Assembly: GCA_963759735.1 (NCBI GenBank)
Contig: CAVXAF010000003.1
Location: forward strand, 124,001 to 188,000
From: Hyphomicrobium_A sp963759735
GTDB lineage: Bacteria; Pseudomonadota; Alphaproteobacteria; Rhizobiales; Hyphomicrobiaceae
DNA: 64,000 nucleotides
Direction of reading: 5' to 3'
Notes under the pieces: generated by a model
Databases searched by the model: none
Told to the model about the DNA's origin: nothing
The model's input: only the letters and a program-made list of their open reading frames with translations
Shown: positions 34,249 through 44,905 of the stretch, one piece after another
How the letters are laid out: the number at the start of each line of letters is the position of its first letter
How positions within the stretch are numbered: the stretch's first letter is position 1
Position numbers and translations under genes: made by a program

Positions 34249-34416
34249 TCATTTCGTCGACCGGCCGCGCTTCAGCGCTTCCAGGTGTTCTGCGTAGGAG
34301 GCCAGGAAGTGCTTCCGGGTGGCAGTTCCTCGCGCATCACCAAGGTCGCGTGCGATCTGGGTGGTGACTGGCTCGGTTGAGCCTTCAGCGAAGGTCGTTG
34401 TGCCGTCGAAAGTCAT
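34249..34416 (-). CDS. Small hypothetical protein, 55 residues
   Basis: A gene too short for standard calling. The ATG at 34416 follows AGGGGGAAGTACA and the frame is open for 55 codons to TGA at 34249. The product begins MTFDGTTTFAEGSTEPVTTQ and ends in a basic helix (HFLASYAEHLEALKRGRSTK). It has no membrane segment. No family recognised; the ribosome site and amphipathic C-terminal helix make it a credible gene. Confidence 0.6.
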   Translation of the reverse strand: MTFDGTTTFAEGSTEPVTTQIARDLGDARGTATRKHFLASYAEHLEALKRGRSTK

Positions 34417-34699
34417 TGTACTTCCCCCTACAGCTTGTCCCTGGGCACGAATAGGCCAGCGCGTGCAATCAAGGCCAGTGGCGATCCGGCCTCATCCACC
34501 GCGGGGAACACTCGGTGGGCACGCTGCGCCCGGCGCTTGACTGTGACGTGTTCACCGCGGCTCTGCGTGCGGCGACCGCCACTGCTGCTACCAACGCTTC
34601 AAAGAGCGAAGCGCCAACCCGCGTGAAAGAAAGCGAATTGCGGGATTCGAGTCCGCACGGCGCGACCACCGGGTGTGGCGCGGGAAACACTGCCGGCGC

Positions 34700-35788
34700 T
34701 CAGCCTGAGGATCCGAACAATCCCAGTTCAAGCTGCTTGGCAGCGGACGCGGTGCCGAATTTCGAAATACTCACCCCCAGCAGCCGGATGCCCATGGCGA
34801 TGGGATAGACCGACCGGACCAGCGCGATGGCGACCTCGTGCAGTTGTTCGCGGGTGGCGACCGGCGCCGGCGACGTCCGGCTGCGCGTTGCGTGCCGGAA
34901 GTCGGCGTATTTGATTTTGACCGTCACCGTTTGCCCGAACGCCTGATGCTTCTCGCACCAGGCCCAGACATCGTCCGCCATCGCCTTCACTCCGGCTTCG
35001 ATATCGCTCGGGTTCGTCAGGTCCTCGGCGAACGTGGTCTCCGATCCCGACGATTTGCGCGGACGATCCGGCGTCACTGGACGATCATCCTCGCCGCGCG
35101 CGATGGCGAAATACCACGCACCCGCCTTGCCGAAATGCTGCTGCAGGAAAGCCAGGGACTTATCGCGCAGGTCGGCGCCGATGTGGATGCCGAGTGCCTT
35201 CATCTTGTCGGCGGTCACCGGACCGATGCCGTGAAACTTGGCGACCGGCAGTTCCTCGACGAAGTCCACGCCCATCTCCGGCGTGATCACAAACTGGCCA
35301 TTGGGCTTGCGGTAGTCGGACGCCAGCTTGGCAAAGAACTTGTTGTACGAGATGCCGGCCGAGGCGGTGAGACCCGTGTCGGCGAGAACTCTTGCCCGAA
35401 TATCCTTGGCCGTGGCCGAAGCCGTCGGGATGGCGCGCAGGTTCTCGGTCACATCCAGATAGGCTTCATCGAGGGAGAGCGGCTCGATCAATGCGGTGTA
35501 GTCCGCAAAGATGCGGCGGATCTGCACCGACACCGCGCGGTACACTTCGAACCGCGGCGGGACAAACACCAGGTCGGGGCACTGCCGCAGCGCCGTCGTT
35601 GAGGGCATCGCCGAACGCACCCCGAATTTGCGGGCCTCGTAGCTGGCTGCGGCGACGACACCGCGCTTTGCCGCGTGACCCACGGCCACCGGGCGCCCGC
35701 GCAGGGAGGCGTCGTCGCGCTGTTCGACCGACGCATAGAATGCGTCCATGTCGATGTGAATGATTTTTCGGATAGCCCCGGGACTCAT
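34700..35788 (-). CDS. dinB: DNA polymerase IV (Y-family)
   Basis: A 362-residue translesion polymerase. The catalytic acidic residues lie in IIHIDMDAFYASVEQ (near residue 13) and LSLDEAYLDVT (near 105); the thumb HhH region is VAKFHGIGPVTADKMKALGI and the little finger follows. It ends QLELGLFGSSG, a beta-clamp binding motif of the QLxLF kind, so it can be recruited to the replication clamp. It makes errors when bypassing damage and is usually part of the SOS response, but I do not see a LexA box. It is followed 51 bases upstream by dctA on the same strand. Confidence 0.95.
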   Translation of the reverse strand: MSPGAIRKIIHIDMDAFYASVEQRDDASLRGRPVAVGHAAKRGVVAAASYEARKFGVRSAMPSTTALRQCPDLVFVPPRFEVYRAVSVQIRRIFADYTALIEPLSLDEAYLDVTENLRAIPTASATAKDIRARVLADTGLTASAGISYNKFFAKLASDYRKPNGQFVITPEMGVDFVEELPVAKFHGIGPVTADKMKALGIHIGADLRDKSLAFLQQHFGKAGAWYFAIARGEDDRPVTPDRPRKSSGSETTFAEDLTNPSDIEAGVKAMADDVWAWCEKHQAFGQTVTVKIKYADFRHATRSRTSPAPVATREQLHEVAIALVRSVYPIAMGIRLLGVSISKFGTASAAKQLELGLFGSSG

Positions 35789-35839
35789 GGCCCAGCAATA
35801 CTAGCATAGCGCTTGCGCTGCCCGCGATCCCGCCCGTCC

Positions 35840-37159
35840 CTACCCCGTCGTGACGGCGGTCTCGACGTCCGAGGGATCGACGCGCCGCTCCAACCCCCGC
35901 GCCAGCTTGTCGCGATCGAGTTCGCCCTCCCAGGCCGACACGACGATCGTCGCCACGCCGTTGCCGATGAAGTTGGTCAGCGCGCGGCACTCGCTCATGA
36001 ACTTGTCGATGCCGAGCACGATGGCCATGCCGGGCACCAGTGCGGGACTGACCACGGCGAGCGTCGCCGCCAGCGTCACGAAGCCGGCGCCGGTGACCCC
36101 GCTCGCCCCCTTCGAGGTCAGCATGGCGACGCCGAGAATGACGAACTGCTCGTGCCAGGTGAGCTCGACGCCCATCGCCTGGGCGATGAACAGCGTCGCC
36201 AGCGTCAGGTAGATGTTGGTGCCATCGAGGTTGAACGAATACCCGGTCGGCACCACGAGGCCGACCACCGGCTTGGAGCAGCCCAGCCGCTCCAGCTTCT
36301 CCATCAGCTGCGGCAGCGCGCTTTCCGACGACGACGTGCCGAGCACCAGCAGCAGCTCGTCTTTGATGTAGGCGAGGAAGCGGAAGATGCTGAACCCGGC
36401 CATCCAGGCGATCGAGCCGAGCACCAGGAAGATGAACAGCGCCGACGTGACATAGAAGGTGGCGATGAGGCCGGCGAGATTGCCCAGCGCTTCGGGGCCA
36501 TACTTGCCGATGGTGTAGGCCATGGCGCCGAAGGCGCCGATGGGCGCCGCCTTCATGATCACGGCGATGATGCCGAAGAACGCGTGCCCCATGTCGTCGA
36601 CCAGCGCGCGCACCGTGCGGCCGCGCTCGCCCAGCACCATCAGCGCAAAGCCGAACAGGATGGCGATGAGCAGAACCTGCAGGATGTTGCCGTCGGCAAA
36701 AGCGCCGACGAGACTGTCGGGGATGATGTGCAGGATGAACTCGACGGTCGACTGGTGCGCGGCGCGGTCGGCGTACTGGGCAACGGCCGCCGCATCGCCG
36801 ACAACGCCGCTGAAACCGTCGCCGGGGCGCACGAGGTTGCCGACGGCGAGGCCGATGGCCAGCGCCAGCGTCGACACGATCTCGAAGTAGAAAAGCGCCT
36901 TGACGCCGACGCGGCCGACCTTGCTGGCGTCCTCGATGTGGGCGATGCCCGACACCACGGTGCAGAAGATGATCGGCGCGATGGCCATCTTGATCAGCTT
37001 GATGAAGCCGTCGCCCAGCGCCTTCATCCATGGGCTCTCGGCGATGTCGGGGGCCAGCCAGCCGACCAGGAAGCCGAGCACGATGGCGACCAGCACCTGC
37101 ACGTACAGCACTTTATAGAATGGCTTACGCGCCGGCCTGACCGCCCCCACGACTTGCAT
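35840..37159 (-). CDS. dctA: C4-dicarboxylate/cation symporter DctA
   Basis: A 439-residue secondary transporter (DAACS family) for succinate, fumarate and malate. The start at 37159 follows GGAGGATTGTC. Diagnostic elements: the Ser-rich loop LGTSSSESALPQL, the NLDGTNIYLTLATLFIAQA segment and a late NFIGNGVATIVVSAWEGELD. It is next to an exported lyase, an exported hydrolase, two outer-membrane barrels, and further away a DctP/DctS/DctR set, all consistent with one dicarboxylate locus. No clear sigma-54 promoter is visible in the short gap before it. The gene is intact, unlike those upstream. Confidence 0.94.
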   Translation of the reverse strand: MQVVGAVRPARKPFYKVLYVQVLVAIVLGFLVGWLAPDIAESPWMKALGDGFIKLIKMAIAPIIFCTVVSGIAHIEDASKVGRVGVKALFYFEIVSTLALAIGLAVGNLVRPGDGFSGVVGDAAAVAQYADRAAHQSTVEFILHIIPDSLVGAFADGNILQVLLIAILFGFALMVLGERGRTVRALVDDMGHAFFGIIAVIMKAAPIGAFGAMAYTIGKYGPEALGNLAGLIATFYVTSALFIFLVLGSIAWMAGFSIFRFLAYIKDELLLVLGTSSSESALPQLMEKLERLGCSKPVVGLVVPTGYSFNLDGTNIYLTLATLFIAQAMGVELTWHEQFVILGVAMLTSKGASGVTGAGFVTLAATLAVVSPALVPGMAIVLGIDKFMSECRALTNFIGNGVATIVVSAWEGELDRDKLARGLERRVDPSDVETAVTTG

Positions 37160-37240
37160 GACAATCCTCCAACGTTTGCTCCCGCGCGATCTAAATCACG
37201 TCACCGGTGAAGAGCAATTGTGGAAACCCCTATGTGCCCG

Positions 37241-38718
37241 TCAGCGCTGCCCTTCGGCAGCCTGCCGTCGCTTCGACCTTCCCACGGGATCTGTCTGCCG
37301 TAGCGCTTCCACGTGGGCTACGACGGCGGCGACCTCCTCGCGCGCCAATCCGATATAGCCTTCCGGCTGCAGCAGCTCGTCGATCTCCTGAGCGGACAAG
37401 AGCTTCGATACCGTGGGATCCTGGAGCAGCGCGGTACGGAAATCGACGTTGGCCTGCAGGGCGAGCTGCGCGATGGCGTGCAGCCGCTCGTCGGCCGCTT
37501 CCTTGCCGATCTTCGGCGACAAGGCGAAGGCAACGCGCTGCGTCATGATGAAACCCTTGGTCTTGTTGAGGTTCTCGCGCATAGCCGCGCGGTTGACCTG
37601 CAGCGTCTCAAGCAGCCGCGTTGCCGTTCGCAGGTTCGCCTCCGTCGCTACGGAAATCTCCTCGCAGCACTTCATTCGGTCCCGCCGTGCTGTCGCGCTC
37701 GAAGAAGTTCACGACATCGTCGAGCACCACCTCCGCCAGGCGCGGAATGGTTCGCGCGGCGTGGATGAGCGCCTCCGACTTGCTCGGGTTGACCTTTTGC
37801 GCCATCGAGCTGCTGCTCACCGATGTCGATTTGCGGTGCTCTCCGGTCTCGCCGATTTCAGTCATTTGCAGCAGGAAAAGCTCCTGGCCGATGTCGCCGT
37901 ACAGTTTGCTGACGAGCGCCAGCGTCAATGCGTAGGAAGCGAAGACATCGCGCGAGGCATGCCAGTCGTCGGGATAGGGCCGCGATAGCCCCAGTTCCTT
38001 GGCGAAGGTCCGCTCGATCTCAATGGCGCGGTCTCCGAGGCCGGCATAGGTGCCGACGGCTCCCTTCAGGATGGCCGACTGATCGAGTTCGCCGAGCAGC
38101 AGCTTGAGGCGCTCGATATTGCGTCGGTTTTCGCCGATCCATGTGCTGATTTTCTTGCCGAAGGTGATCGGCAGCGCGTGCTGACCCAGCGTGCGTCCAG
38201 GCATGATCGCATCCTGGTACTCGAGCGCGGACTTGATCAATATCGTCTCGATGTTGCGCAAGTCCTCGATGATGAGCACGGTCGCGCGCTGCAGCTGCAG
38301 GGCAAGTACGGTATCGTACACATCGACCGTCGTGGCGCCGTAGTGCACGTATTGGCGTGCGTCGGGCTCGATGGCCCGTCGCCAGACGTTGAGCAGCGCC
38401 ACCATACGGTGCTGGACGACATCGCGCTCCTTATCGATCTCGTCGGCGGGTGCAAAGCGGATGTCCGCCTTGCGTGTTATGGCATCGGCCGCCGACTGCG
38501 GTATCGCTCCATGCGCGGCCTGTGCCCGCGCCATGGCCGCCTCGATGTCGAGCACATACTGATTTGTCTGCTCGGCGGCGAACACCGCCTCAACGGTCTT
38601 GGGAGCCTCGTGGACCGCCGCTGCCGGGAAAAGATCTGGCAGATCGGCTGCCGCCGGCCTGCGGCAGCGCGATGACAAGAACGCCAAGTATCGCGCCGAC
38701 ACCCAACAGGGAACGCAT
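37241..38718 (-). pseudogene. Exported lyase of the fumarase/aspartase superfamily, two frameshifts
   Basis: The start at 38718 is set by GGAGGGG and a clear signal peptide (MRSLLGVGAILGVLVIALPQ). One base shift near 38655 leads to ADLPDLFPAAAVHEAPKTVE and the lyase proper, with HYGATTVDVYDTVLALQL, PGRTLGQHALPITFGKKIS and the signature SSSMAQKVNPSKSE. A second shift near 37670 leads into the C-terminal helices (QVNRAAMRENLNKTKGFIMT). It resembles adenylosuccinate/argininosuccinate-type lyases, most of which release fumarate. A secreted member of the family is unusual. An alternative start at 38702 without signal peptide has a poorer ribosome site. Confidence 0.7.
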
Positions 38719-39747
38719 CAACCCCTCCGCGGCGTATGGCGCCGGGTCGGATTGGTTGGCCCCATGTTCATGCCCAGCGTTCCCACACGAAGCGAGTATC
38801 AGTTCGAGGCGGCAACAGCGGCTCTTGCCAGTGAGTGCGGCTGCCGCGGGCGACATCCACTCGACTTCATGGCCGACGCCCGGCACCTCCTGCAGACGCC
38901 AATTGAAGCGCGCACCAAGTCGCGCGGCAATGGCCCTCGATCGCTCGAAAGAAGAATAGGCCGCGATCATAGCGCGTCTTCCCCTGCGCGAGCGCGTCGG
39001 GATCGTTGCGCAGGCGGGCGTAGTTGACGTCATCCGTGCCGAGCAGCAGCGCGAACTTGCACGCAAAGGCGCTGCGTAGCGTGGCTTGCTCGATCGGCGC
39101 CCCGCGCAGCCCGAAGGGGAACTGGAACTCGTAGTCGGGAACCATGTACCAGCCGGGATTGGCCGCAACTGCGCGATCGATCATGCGGCAACCGGAGTGG
39201 AGCACGTAGCGCTGGATGAACTGCCCGCCTGCACCGTGTCCGAACATGCTGAACTTGCGGCGATGGCTGCCGAGGCTGCCGCAGCCATGCGGAACGCCTC
39301 CTCCACCACGTAGAAGCTCGTCTGCCGCCAGGGCTTGGGCTGCAGGCGCCGGCTGCGCACGTTGCCCATGTTGTAGGCCCAGGCGCCCGGCCACTTCTCC
39401 GCCGTGAACTCCGGCACGAGCAGAATGGCGCCGTACTGCTCGGCAAGAGGCTGCCATGTGTCGTAGTACTCGAAGGCAAGATGGCGATGCGCGTCGCGCC
39501 GGTGCCGGGCATCACCACCCAGATGGGGCTGTTGCTCGAGGCCGACGGCGGGCGATAGGTGTAGATGGTAACCGGCCCTCGCGGCACGCCGGCAACCTCG
39601 AAGGCGCCGTGCACCGACTGGCATTCTCTGACTGCCGGGATCGAACCAAGTTTCGGTTGCCGCCACCGTCGTCGTCATCCAGGTGAGCATGTTGGCCAGC
39701 AAGGCGGCGGCAAGCAGAGCGATGTGGATTGGTTTGGGTCTGACCAT
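38718..39747 (-). pseudogene. Exported alpha/beta hydrolase (esterase), several frameshifts
   Basis: Start at the ATG at 39747 with a signal peptide (HIALLAAALLANMLTWMTT). Pieces in three frames give, in order, EVAGVPRGPVTIYTYRP, IWVVMPGTGATRIAILPS, YDTWQPLAEQYGAILLVPEF, FSMFGHGAGGQFIQRYVLHS, GWYMVPDYEFQFPFGLRG and VPGVGHEVEWMSP, the order of an esterase or polyhydroxybutyrate-depolymerase-like fold. The nucleophile elbow reads GHGAGG where GHSAGG is expected, so the catalytic Ser is Gly. At least four shifts are needed. The end is inferred from a TGATG overlap with the lyase start. Confidence 0.6.
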
Positions 39748-39813
39748 GTGCTGCCCCCAGCGGCGATACGAGGATCGGATTTTTGCGAAGCGGTACATTT
39801 GAGTCGATGATCC

Positions 39814-41144
39814 TCAGGCCCAGAACTTGATGCGGGTGCCGGCGTAGGCGAACATGAGGTCGGTGAGCGGCACCGGTGCGATGGGGAAGTACGTGGTCGC
39901 GCTCTGCCGCTGGGCACCCTCCGTGTCGAAGTTGTAGACGCGGACGCCCACGTAGACGTCCATTCCGGCATCATCGATGTCCTGAGAGATCGCGGCGCCG
40001 AACATCTCCAAGCTGCTGTCGGTCACCTCGTCCATCCCGGCCTCGTGCAGCCCGGTTATGGCGTCGTCGACCTGCGCATACTCGCCGTAGATGGATGTAT
40101 CGCCGATCGACCAGTACTGCCGACGAAGTCCGAAGGCGATGTAGAGGTAGTCGAGCGGCGGACGATTGGTGCCGGGCGGCGTTACATGTCCTGCGTGTTC
40201 TCGCCAAAGATGGCGCCCGGGGTCCCCGGATCGGCGAATGCCTCCAGGCCGTGGAAGGTGCGGTGCACATAGGCCGCGGTGCCGAACAATCCGGTAGGAA
40301 TATGCAGGAGGCTCGCCGAGCCCTTGTACTCCCTACGATCGCGGAAGTACTCGGGGTGGTTGGCAACGATGCGGCCCTCAGTCGTATCGCGCAGGTATCC
40401 GGCACCGAACCGGAACCTGAAGTCGTTGTAGTTGATGCCGTGCTCGACGCGACGTCGTAGAAGTCGTCCTCGCCCCAGGCCGACCGACGCATCGACATTG
40501 CCCCACTGACTCGACCATCGCGGAGCATCGTAGCGAATGACGTTGCGCCGCAGCGTGTCGACGCTGGCGCCCCCGGAAACGTCGTTCAAGGTCGTGTCCA
40601 CCGTTCCTGATGCGATCTCACCAGGGCTCCATCGCCCTGCTCGTACCAGGTCGGCACGCCGCAACATGAAGCTGCCGCCGATGGTGGCGATATTGGCCGC
40701 GCCCGGCATGATGCCGCCGACGTCCTTTAGGATGATGTTGTCGGTCGCCGTCGAGGTATGCCCGACCGTCACCGTGCCGAGCTGACTGTTGCGCAGCCAC
40801 CACGCCGAGTGGCGAAGCTCGATCTGGTTTTCGCCGTGGGCCGATAGCTGGCTGACGTCGTTGGACGCCGTGTCGTCGAGGCCGAACGAAAGTAGGTAGC
40901 CGGCACTCCAGCCGCGCGCGATCTGGACCGCGCCGTCGAAGTTGAGGCGGCTGCGCGAAGACACGTTGTCTACGACGTAGACATCTCTCTCGGCGCCGTC
41001 GTCCCAGAACAGGCCATGCGATTGATCCAGCCGGAAACTGACGGAGACCTTGCTGTTGCCCTTGCGCGCCGTCGATGCCTCGAGCTCTGCCACGCGCTCG
41101 TCGATGGCATCGCATGTCGCCACGCGAAGTAGGACGTTGGGCAC
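39814..41144 (-). pseudogene. Rhizobiales-type porin, frameshifted and lacking its signal peptide
   Basis: The text CDAIDERVAELEASTARKGN then VSVSFRLDQSHGLFWDDG, YVVDNVSSRSRLNFDG and VGHTSTATDNIILKDVGG is that of the large outer-membrane porins of Bradyrhizobium-like bacteria. It ends FAYAGTRIKFWA with the terminal aromatic pair of a barrel. Shifts are needed near 40475, 40450 and 40190; after the last one the frame reads LDYLYIAFGLRRQYWS to the stop at 39814. The open frame begins at GTG 41144 without any signal peptide, only 15 bases after the preceding gene, so the 5' end seems lost or displaced. Confidence 0.7.
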
Positions 41145-41158
41145 GTCAGGTCGGAAAG

Positions 41159-42416
41159 TTAGGCAGGCTGTTGCTGATCGGCGAGGACTCGTCCAGCACG
41201 AATCGTCAGGCCCAGCGAGCCGCCGTAGAAGTAGACGTCCTCATTGGCGCGAACGTCGCGGTCGCCGTCGAGGTCGGAGATCGTGCCATAGTGTGGAAGC
41301 GCGGTGCTGACGTTGTTCAGCCAGAGGAACTGCCCCGCGGCCGTGAGGTAGGTCCCCTCGCCGAGCTTGAACTCGACGCGCGGATTGATTTCCACGCCCT
41401 GCGCAAAGACGTTCTTGTGATCGGTCGTCTCGAAGGCCCTCTGTGGAGGGCGTTCTCGGAGGCGAAGGTGCGGTTGCGGTCGACGAAGTTGTTGTAAAGG
41501 CCGCCCTTGATGCTGCCGCCGATACGCAGCTCTTCGCCGACGTCGAACATATGCTGCAGCCCCATCTGCAGGCCGACCAGCTGGTTGTCGGTGCGGATGG
41601 TGGCGTGATCGCGAACGGTGCCGGCGCCGAGCCCTGGCAGCGGAGCTGATGGCGTCCATCGTTGAGGAGCTGAGCATCTCGCCGAAATAGATGCGCTCGC
41701 GCGCCGATGCTCAGTCCCGGAATGCCGAACAGGCGGTGAGATTGGCCTCTCCGCCGTAGACCTTGCTCTCATGATGGATATTGAGGCCGTAGATCGCGTC
41801 GGAGTTGAGCAGATTGCCCAGGTCCAGGCCCGGCAAATTGGCGTAGCGGCGTCCGTGTTGAGCGCGGTGCCAGAACTCAACCCGAGCTTCGTCTGTTCGA
41901 GGCGGAACGGGGCCACAAAAAGGCAGACAGCTCGATGGGTTGATCCGAGCATCGAGGCCTGCAAGGAGGCGCGCAAACCCGGCGCGTAGTCCTCGCCTTC
42001 GAGATCCGCCGATCCGAACGGCACATACTTGGTCAACGCGTTAAAGCTTGGCGCATCGCCAAGCTCGGTGAACGGAACTGCCGCGATCCCCTTGCGCCAG
42101 TAGACCAAGCCTTCGAGCGTCAGCCGCCCTGCGCCCCACTCCCGCCCGCTGACGATGCGGGATCGTACGACACGCTCTCACCGGACTCGCCAGCATCGTC
42201 GATGGCTACGCTATCGACATTCTGTTCGTCGTCTGCGCGCGCTTCGAAACCGAGCACGCCGATAGAAAGAAGCGATACGGCAATTGCCGCGTCGACCTTT
42301 AAAGCCGGTCCAAATACGCGGCCATTTCCACTCCGAATACGCCCTCTGCGGGCTACGCAAACTACGCACACTACGCACTCCAACAGACTTTCCCCACCTA
42401 GTTCTTTTTCTTGCAA
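41159..42416 (-). pseudogene. Outer-membrane beta-barrel protein (BBP7-like), at least five frameshifts
   Basis: Pieced together it has a signal peptide (AAIAVSLLSIGVLGFEARA), then LTLEGLVYWRKGIAAVPF, LLNSDAIYGLNIHHESKVYG, MLSSSTMDAISSA, NQLVGLQMGLQHMFDVGEEL, GGSIKGGLYNNFVDRN and RADQQ-like end (RVLADQQQPA, stop at 41159). Alternating strands and the E-LYW-R start recall BBP7/PmpA-like exported barrels. Shifts lie near 42125, 41850, 41740, 41650 and 41440. The start is uncertain; ATG 42416 is the first in frame. It is followed by the porin on the same strand. Confidence 0.45.
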
Positions 42417-42719
42417 AAATTATGCGAAAAGCCGCGGACGCAACCATTCGAATGATCGAAAGGACACATCAGCAATATGCAAGGAAGCCTAGGGGAAGCC
42501 TGCCGAATCAACAAGATAGTCGACGCAATCAGACGCGGCAGGACGTGCGATTCGAGCGAGGTGTGATGTGGCTGCATCAATCAGCAGTGCTGCCCGATGC
42601 CCAGATGCGGTTAACCAGAAAAAGGCGCGCGGCGAATGTGCGTTATCCTCCGCCAATTTCGCGCGTGGATCATGATGCGTGGAATGTCCGCGGCAATAAA
42701 CAGCTAACAGCAATTCGTT
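42417..42719. other. About 300 bases without a clear gene
   Basis: This stretch lies between the barrel gene and the 3' end of the LysR gene and is AT-richer than its surroundings. No ribosome site followed by a plausible frame was seen on either strand. It probably contains the promoter of the barrel-porin-hydrolase-lyase group. Confidence 0.4.
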
Positions 42720-43698
42720 CTATGCATGCGGTCCGGAGAGAATGCGCAGTCCTTGTCGCCATCGATCAAGATATATCGCTTCGGCATTCTCGGCGTTACG
42801 CTCTCGAAATTCGCCGATCGTTCGTGCACGGCATTGATGAAGCGGAGGGCACTTGGCGCTTAACGTCGTGCCGCGCGGATGCATGCAGCCAAAAACCATC
42901 CATCTCGCCGGCGCTCGAGCGGCGCGGAATTCGACTTCGCTGAGATCGAGGCCGCGAAGCACTGAGACGATCGAGAAACGCGATGCCGGCTCCGTCGCTG
43001 GCCATTTGACAGGCCATGAGCGAGGAGCGCGTTTCGACAGTATATTTCGCGGAAAGACTCGCCGGCGGCAGAAATTCGCTCATTTGCTGGCGCCACAGCG
43101 GGTCTTGCCAGGGGCCGATAAGTTCCTCGTTGGCCAAGTCTGCCGCGGTCAGACGCTTGCGCGCGGCAAGCGCATGACCTTGCGGCAAGACCGCTTCGAG
43201 TCCGCACCTTGAACAAGGGCCTGCACTCGATCGTCGCCGGGGGCTGCGTCGCCGGCAAAGACGCAATCGCCAAGTCGAACCGACGCATGCCGATCAGATC
43301 ATCGAGGTGGACGACGCGAGAGGACATCGACGCGACAGCGCAGGCCGAGGTTCTCCTTGCGCAACAGCGCCAGCGCCGGCGATATCACGGCCTGCGCGAT
43401 GCGCGGTGTCGTCAGCAATTGAAATTGCCGGTCGCCGACCTGAATGTCCTTGGCGATGCGCGGGATTTCCTCCAGCCCGGCGAGGATGTGCTTCGTCGAA
43501 TCGTAGAAGAGCTTGCCCTCCTTCGTCATGCTCAGATCCGCGTCCGGTGCGATTGAAGAGGCGCAGATCGAGTTCTCCTTCGAGCAGCGCGATCATCCGG
43601 CTCACCGCCGGCTGGCTCAGACACAGGTCGGTCGCCGCGGCGGAAAGGGAGCCACGCTCGGCGATCAGCTGGAATGCGCGCAGTGCTTTGAAGTTCAT
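42720..43698 (-). pseudogene. LysR-family regulator, at least four frameshifts
   Basis: Start at the ATG at 43698: MNFKALRAFQLIAERGSLSA followed by AATDLCLSQPAVSRMIALLEGELDLRLFNR, a standard LysR winged helix. After shifts near 43540, 43310, 43205 and 42960 the effector domain follows: KLFYDSTKHILAGLEEIPRI, RFDLAIASLPATQPPATIEC, VLPQGHALAARKRLTAADLA and ASDGAGIAFLDRLSAS. All segments are open and consecutive, so only indels break it. It lies upstream of the barrel/porin genes on the same strand and is likely their regulator. Confidence 0.75.
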
Positions 43699-43870
43699 CG
43701 GGCGGGGCCATCGAGCCGCTGCGGATTGAAGCTGACCGGGATTGGGGTTTCCCGTCCTCTCGATCTCGGGGCGGGCGCGCCGCCGCTGCCCTTCTGCCAT
43801 GTGCGCCTTGGATCGGCCTCGACCCATTCGCCCCGCCTCGCTCGGCCACGTTCGACCATGCTCGACCCGG

Positions 43871-44876
43871 TCATTGGGTCATTCCCGTCACCGCCCGTAT
43901 GGCGTCGATCCGATCCTGGCCGATGCGCGAGGCAACGTCCGCATAGACGGGCGCCAGCGCCGTGATCCAGGCCTGCTTTTCGGCCGGCGTCTGATCGTGG
44001 AACTGCGTCTTGCCGGCGGCCTTCATCGTGACGAGGGCCTGCTCGTTGTCGGTCTCGGCGATGTTGTTCGTATAGGCCGTCGCTTCGGCCATCGCCTTAT
44101 CGAGCGCGCCGCGAATGTCGCTCGGCAATCCGTCCCAGAAGGCCTTGTTCACGATGACGGCGTAGCCGAGGTAGCCGTGGTTCGACAGCGTCGCGTGCGA
44201 CTGCACCTCGTATATCTTCTGCACGAGCATGTTCGACGGCGGATTCTCGGTGCCATCGATCACTCCCGTTTGCAGCGCCTGATAGACTTCGGGGAGCGGG
44301 ATGACCTGCGGCACCACGCCGAGCGCCTTCATCTGCGCCTGCAGCACGCGCGACGGCTGAATGCGCATCCGCAATCCGACAAGGTCCGTCGGCATCCCGA
44401 TCACCTTGTTGGCGCTCATGATTTTGAAGCCATTGTCCCAGAACGCGAGACCGCGGATGCCTTTGCTCTCGAGTCCCTTGAGCAGTTCCTTGCCGATCGG
44501 GCCTTGGGTCACCGCCCGCAGCGCCGCCCGGTCCGCAAAGAGGTAGGGCAGGTCGAAGACCTCGAATTCCTTGGCGCCGAGCGGTCCGAACTTCGCCAGC
44601 GAAGGCGCCACCATTTCCACGGCACCGAGCTGCAGCGCCTCGAGTTCCTCTTGATCCTTGTAGAGCTGCGCGCGCGGGTAGACCTCGACCTTCACCTTGC
44701 CGTCCGTGTACAGCTCGGCGAGTTCCTTGAACTTGTCGGCGCCCTTGCCCTTTGGGCGTGTCGGGCGCCACGACGTGGCTGAACCTCAACGTGATGGGGT
44801 CCGTGGCGCCTGCGCCACTGAGGCCGAGCAGTATGCTCAGCGCGGCAACGAGCAATGTGACGGCAGGGGTCTTCAT
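43871..44876 (-). pseudogene. dctP: TRAP transporter substrate-binding protein DctP, one frameshift
   Basis: Start at the ATG at 44876 behind TAGGAGTAAG, with a signal peptide (VTLLVAALSILLGLSGAGA). TLRFSHVVAPDTPKGQ is followed, after a one-base shift near 44750, by YTDGKVKVEVYPRAQLYKDQ. The binding-protein core has PLGAKEFEVFDLPYLF, GLRMRIQPSRVLQAQMKALG (with the conserved carboxylate-binding Arg) and TGVIDGTENPPSNM. It is a DctP-type solute receptor for C4-dicarboxylates or similar acids. No DctQ or DctM membrane genes are present, so it may work with a distant transporter or as a ligand sensor for the divergent kinase. Confidence 0.85.
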
Positions 44877-44905
44877 CTTACTCCTACCTATCCCCCCTCA
44901 CTCGC

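Noticed and set aside
34640..34656. T-arm-like sequence (GCGGGATTCGAGTCCGC) suggesting a tRNA
   Set aside because: The loop does not fit the TTCRANN position and no D-arm, anticodon arm or acceptor stem could be placed around it.
37160..37240. Sigma-54 promoter expected before dctA
   Set aside because: No TGGCAC-N5-TTGC pattern is present in the short gap; dctA may be read from further upstream.
42284..42943. 219-codon plus-strand frame over the barrel/LysR boundary
   Set aside because: It is antisense to the 5' part of the barrel gene and the 3' part of the LysR gene, has no ribosome site and no protein-like hydrophobic pattern.
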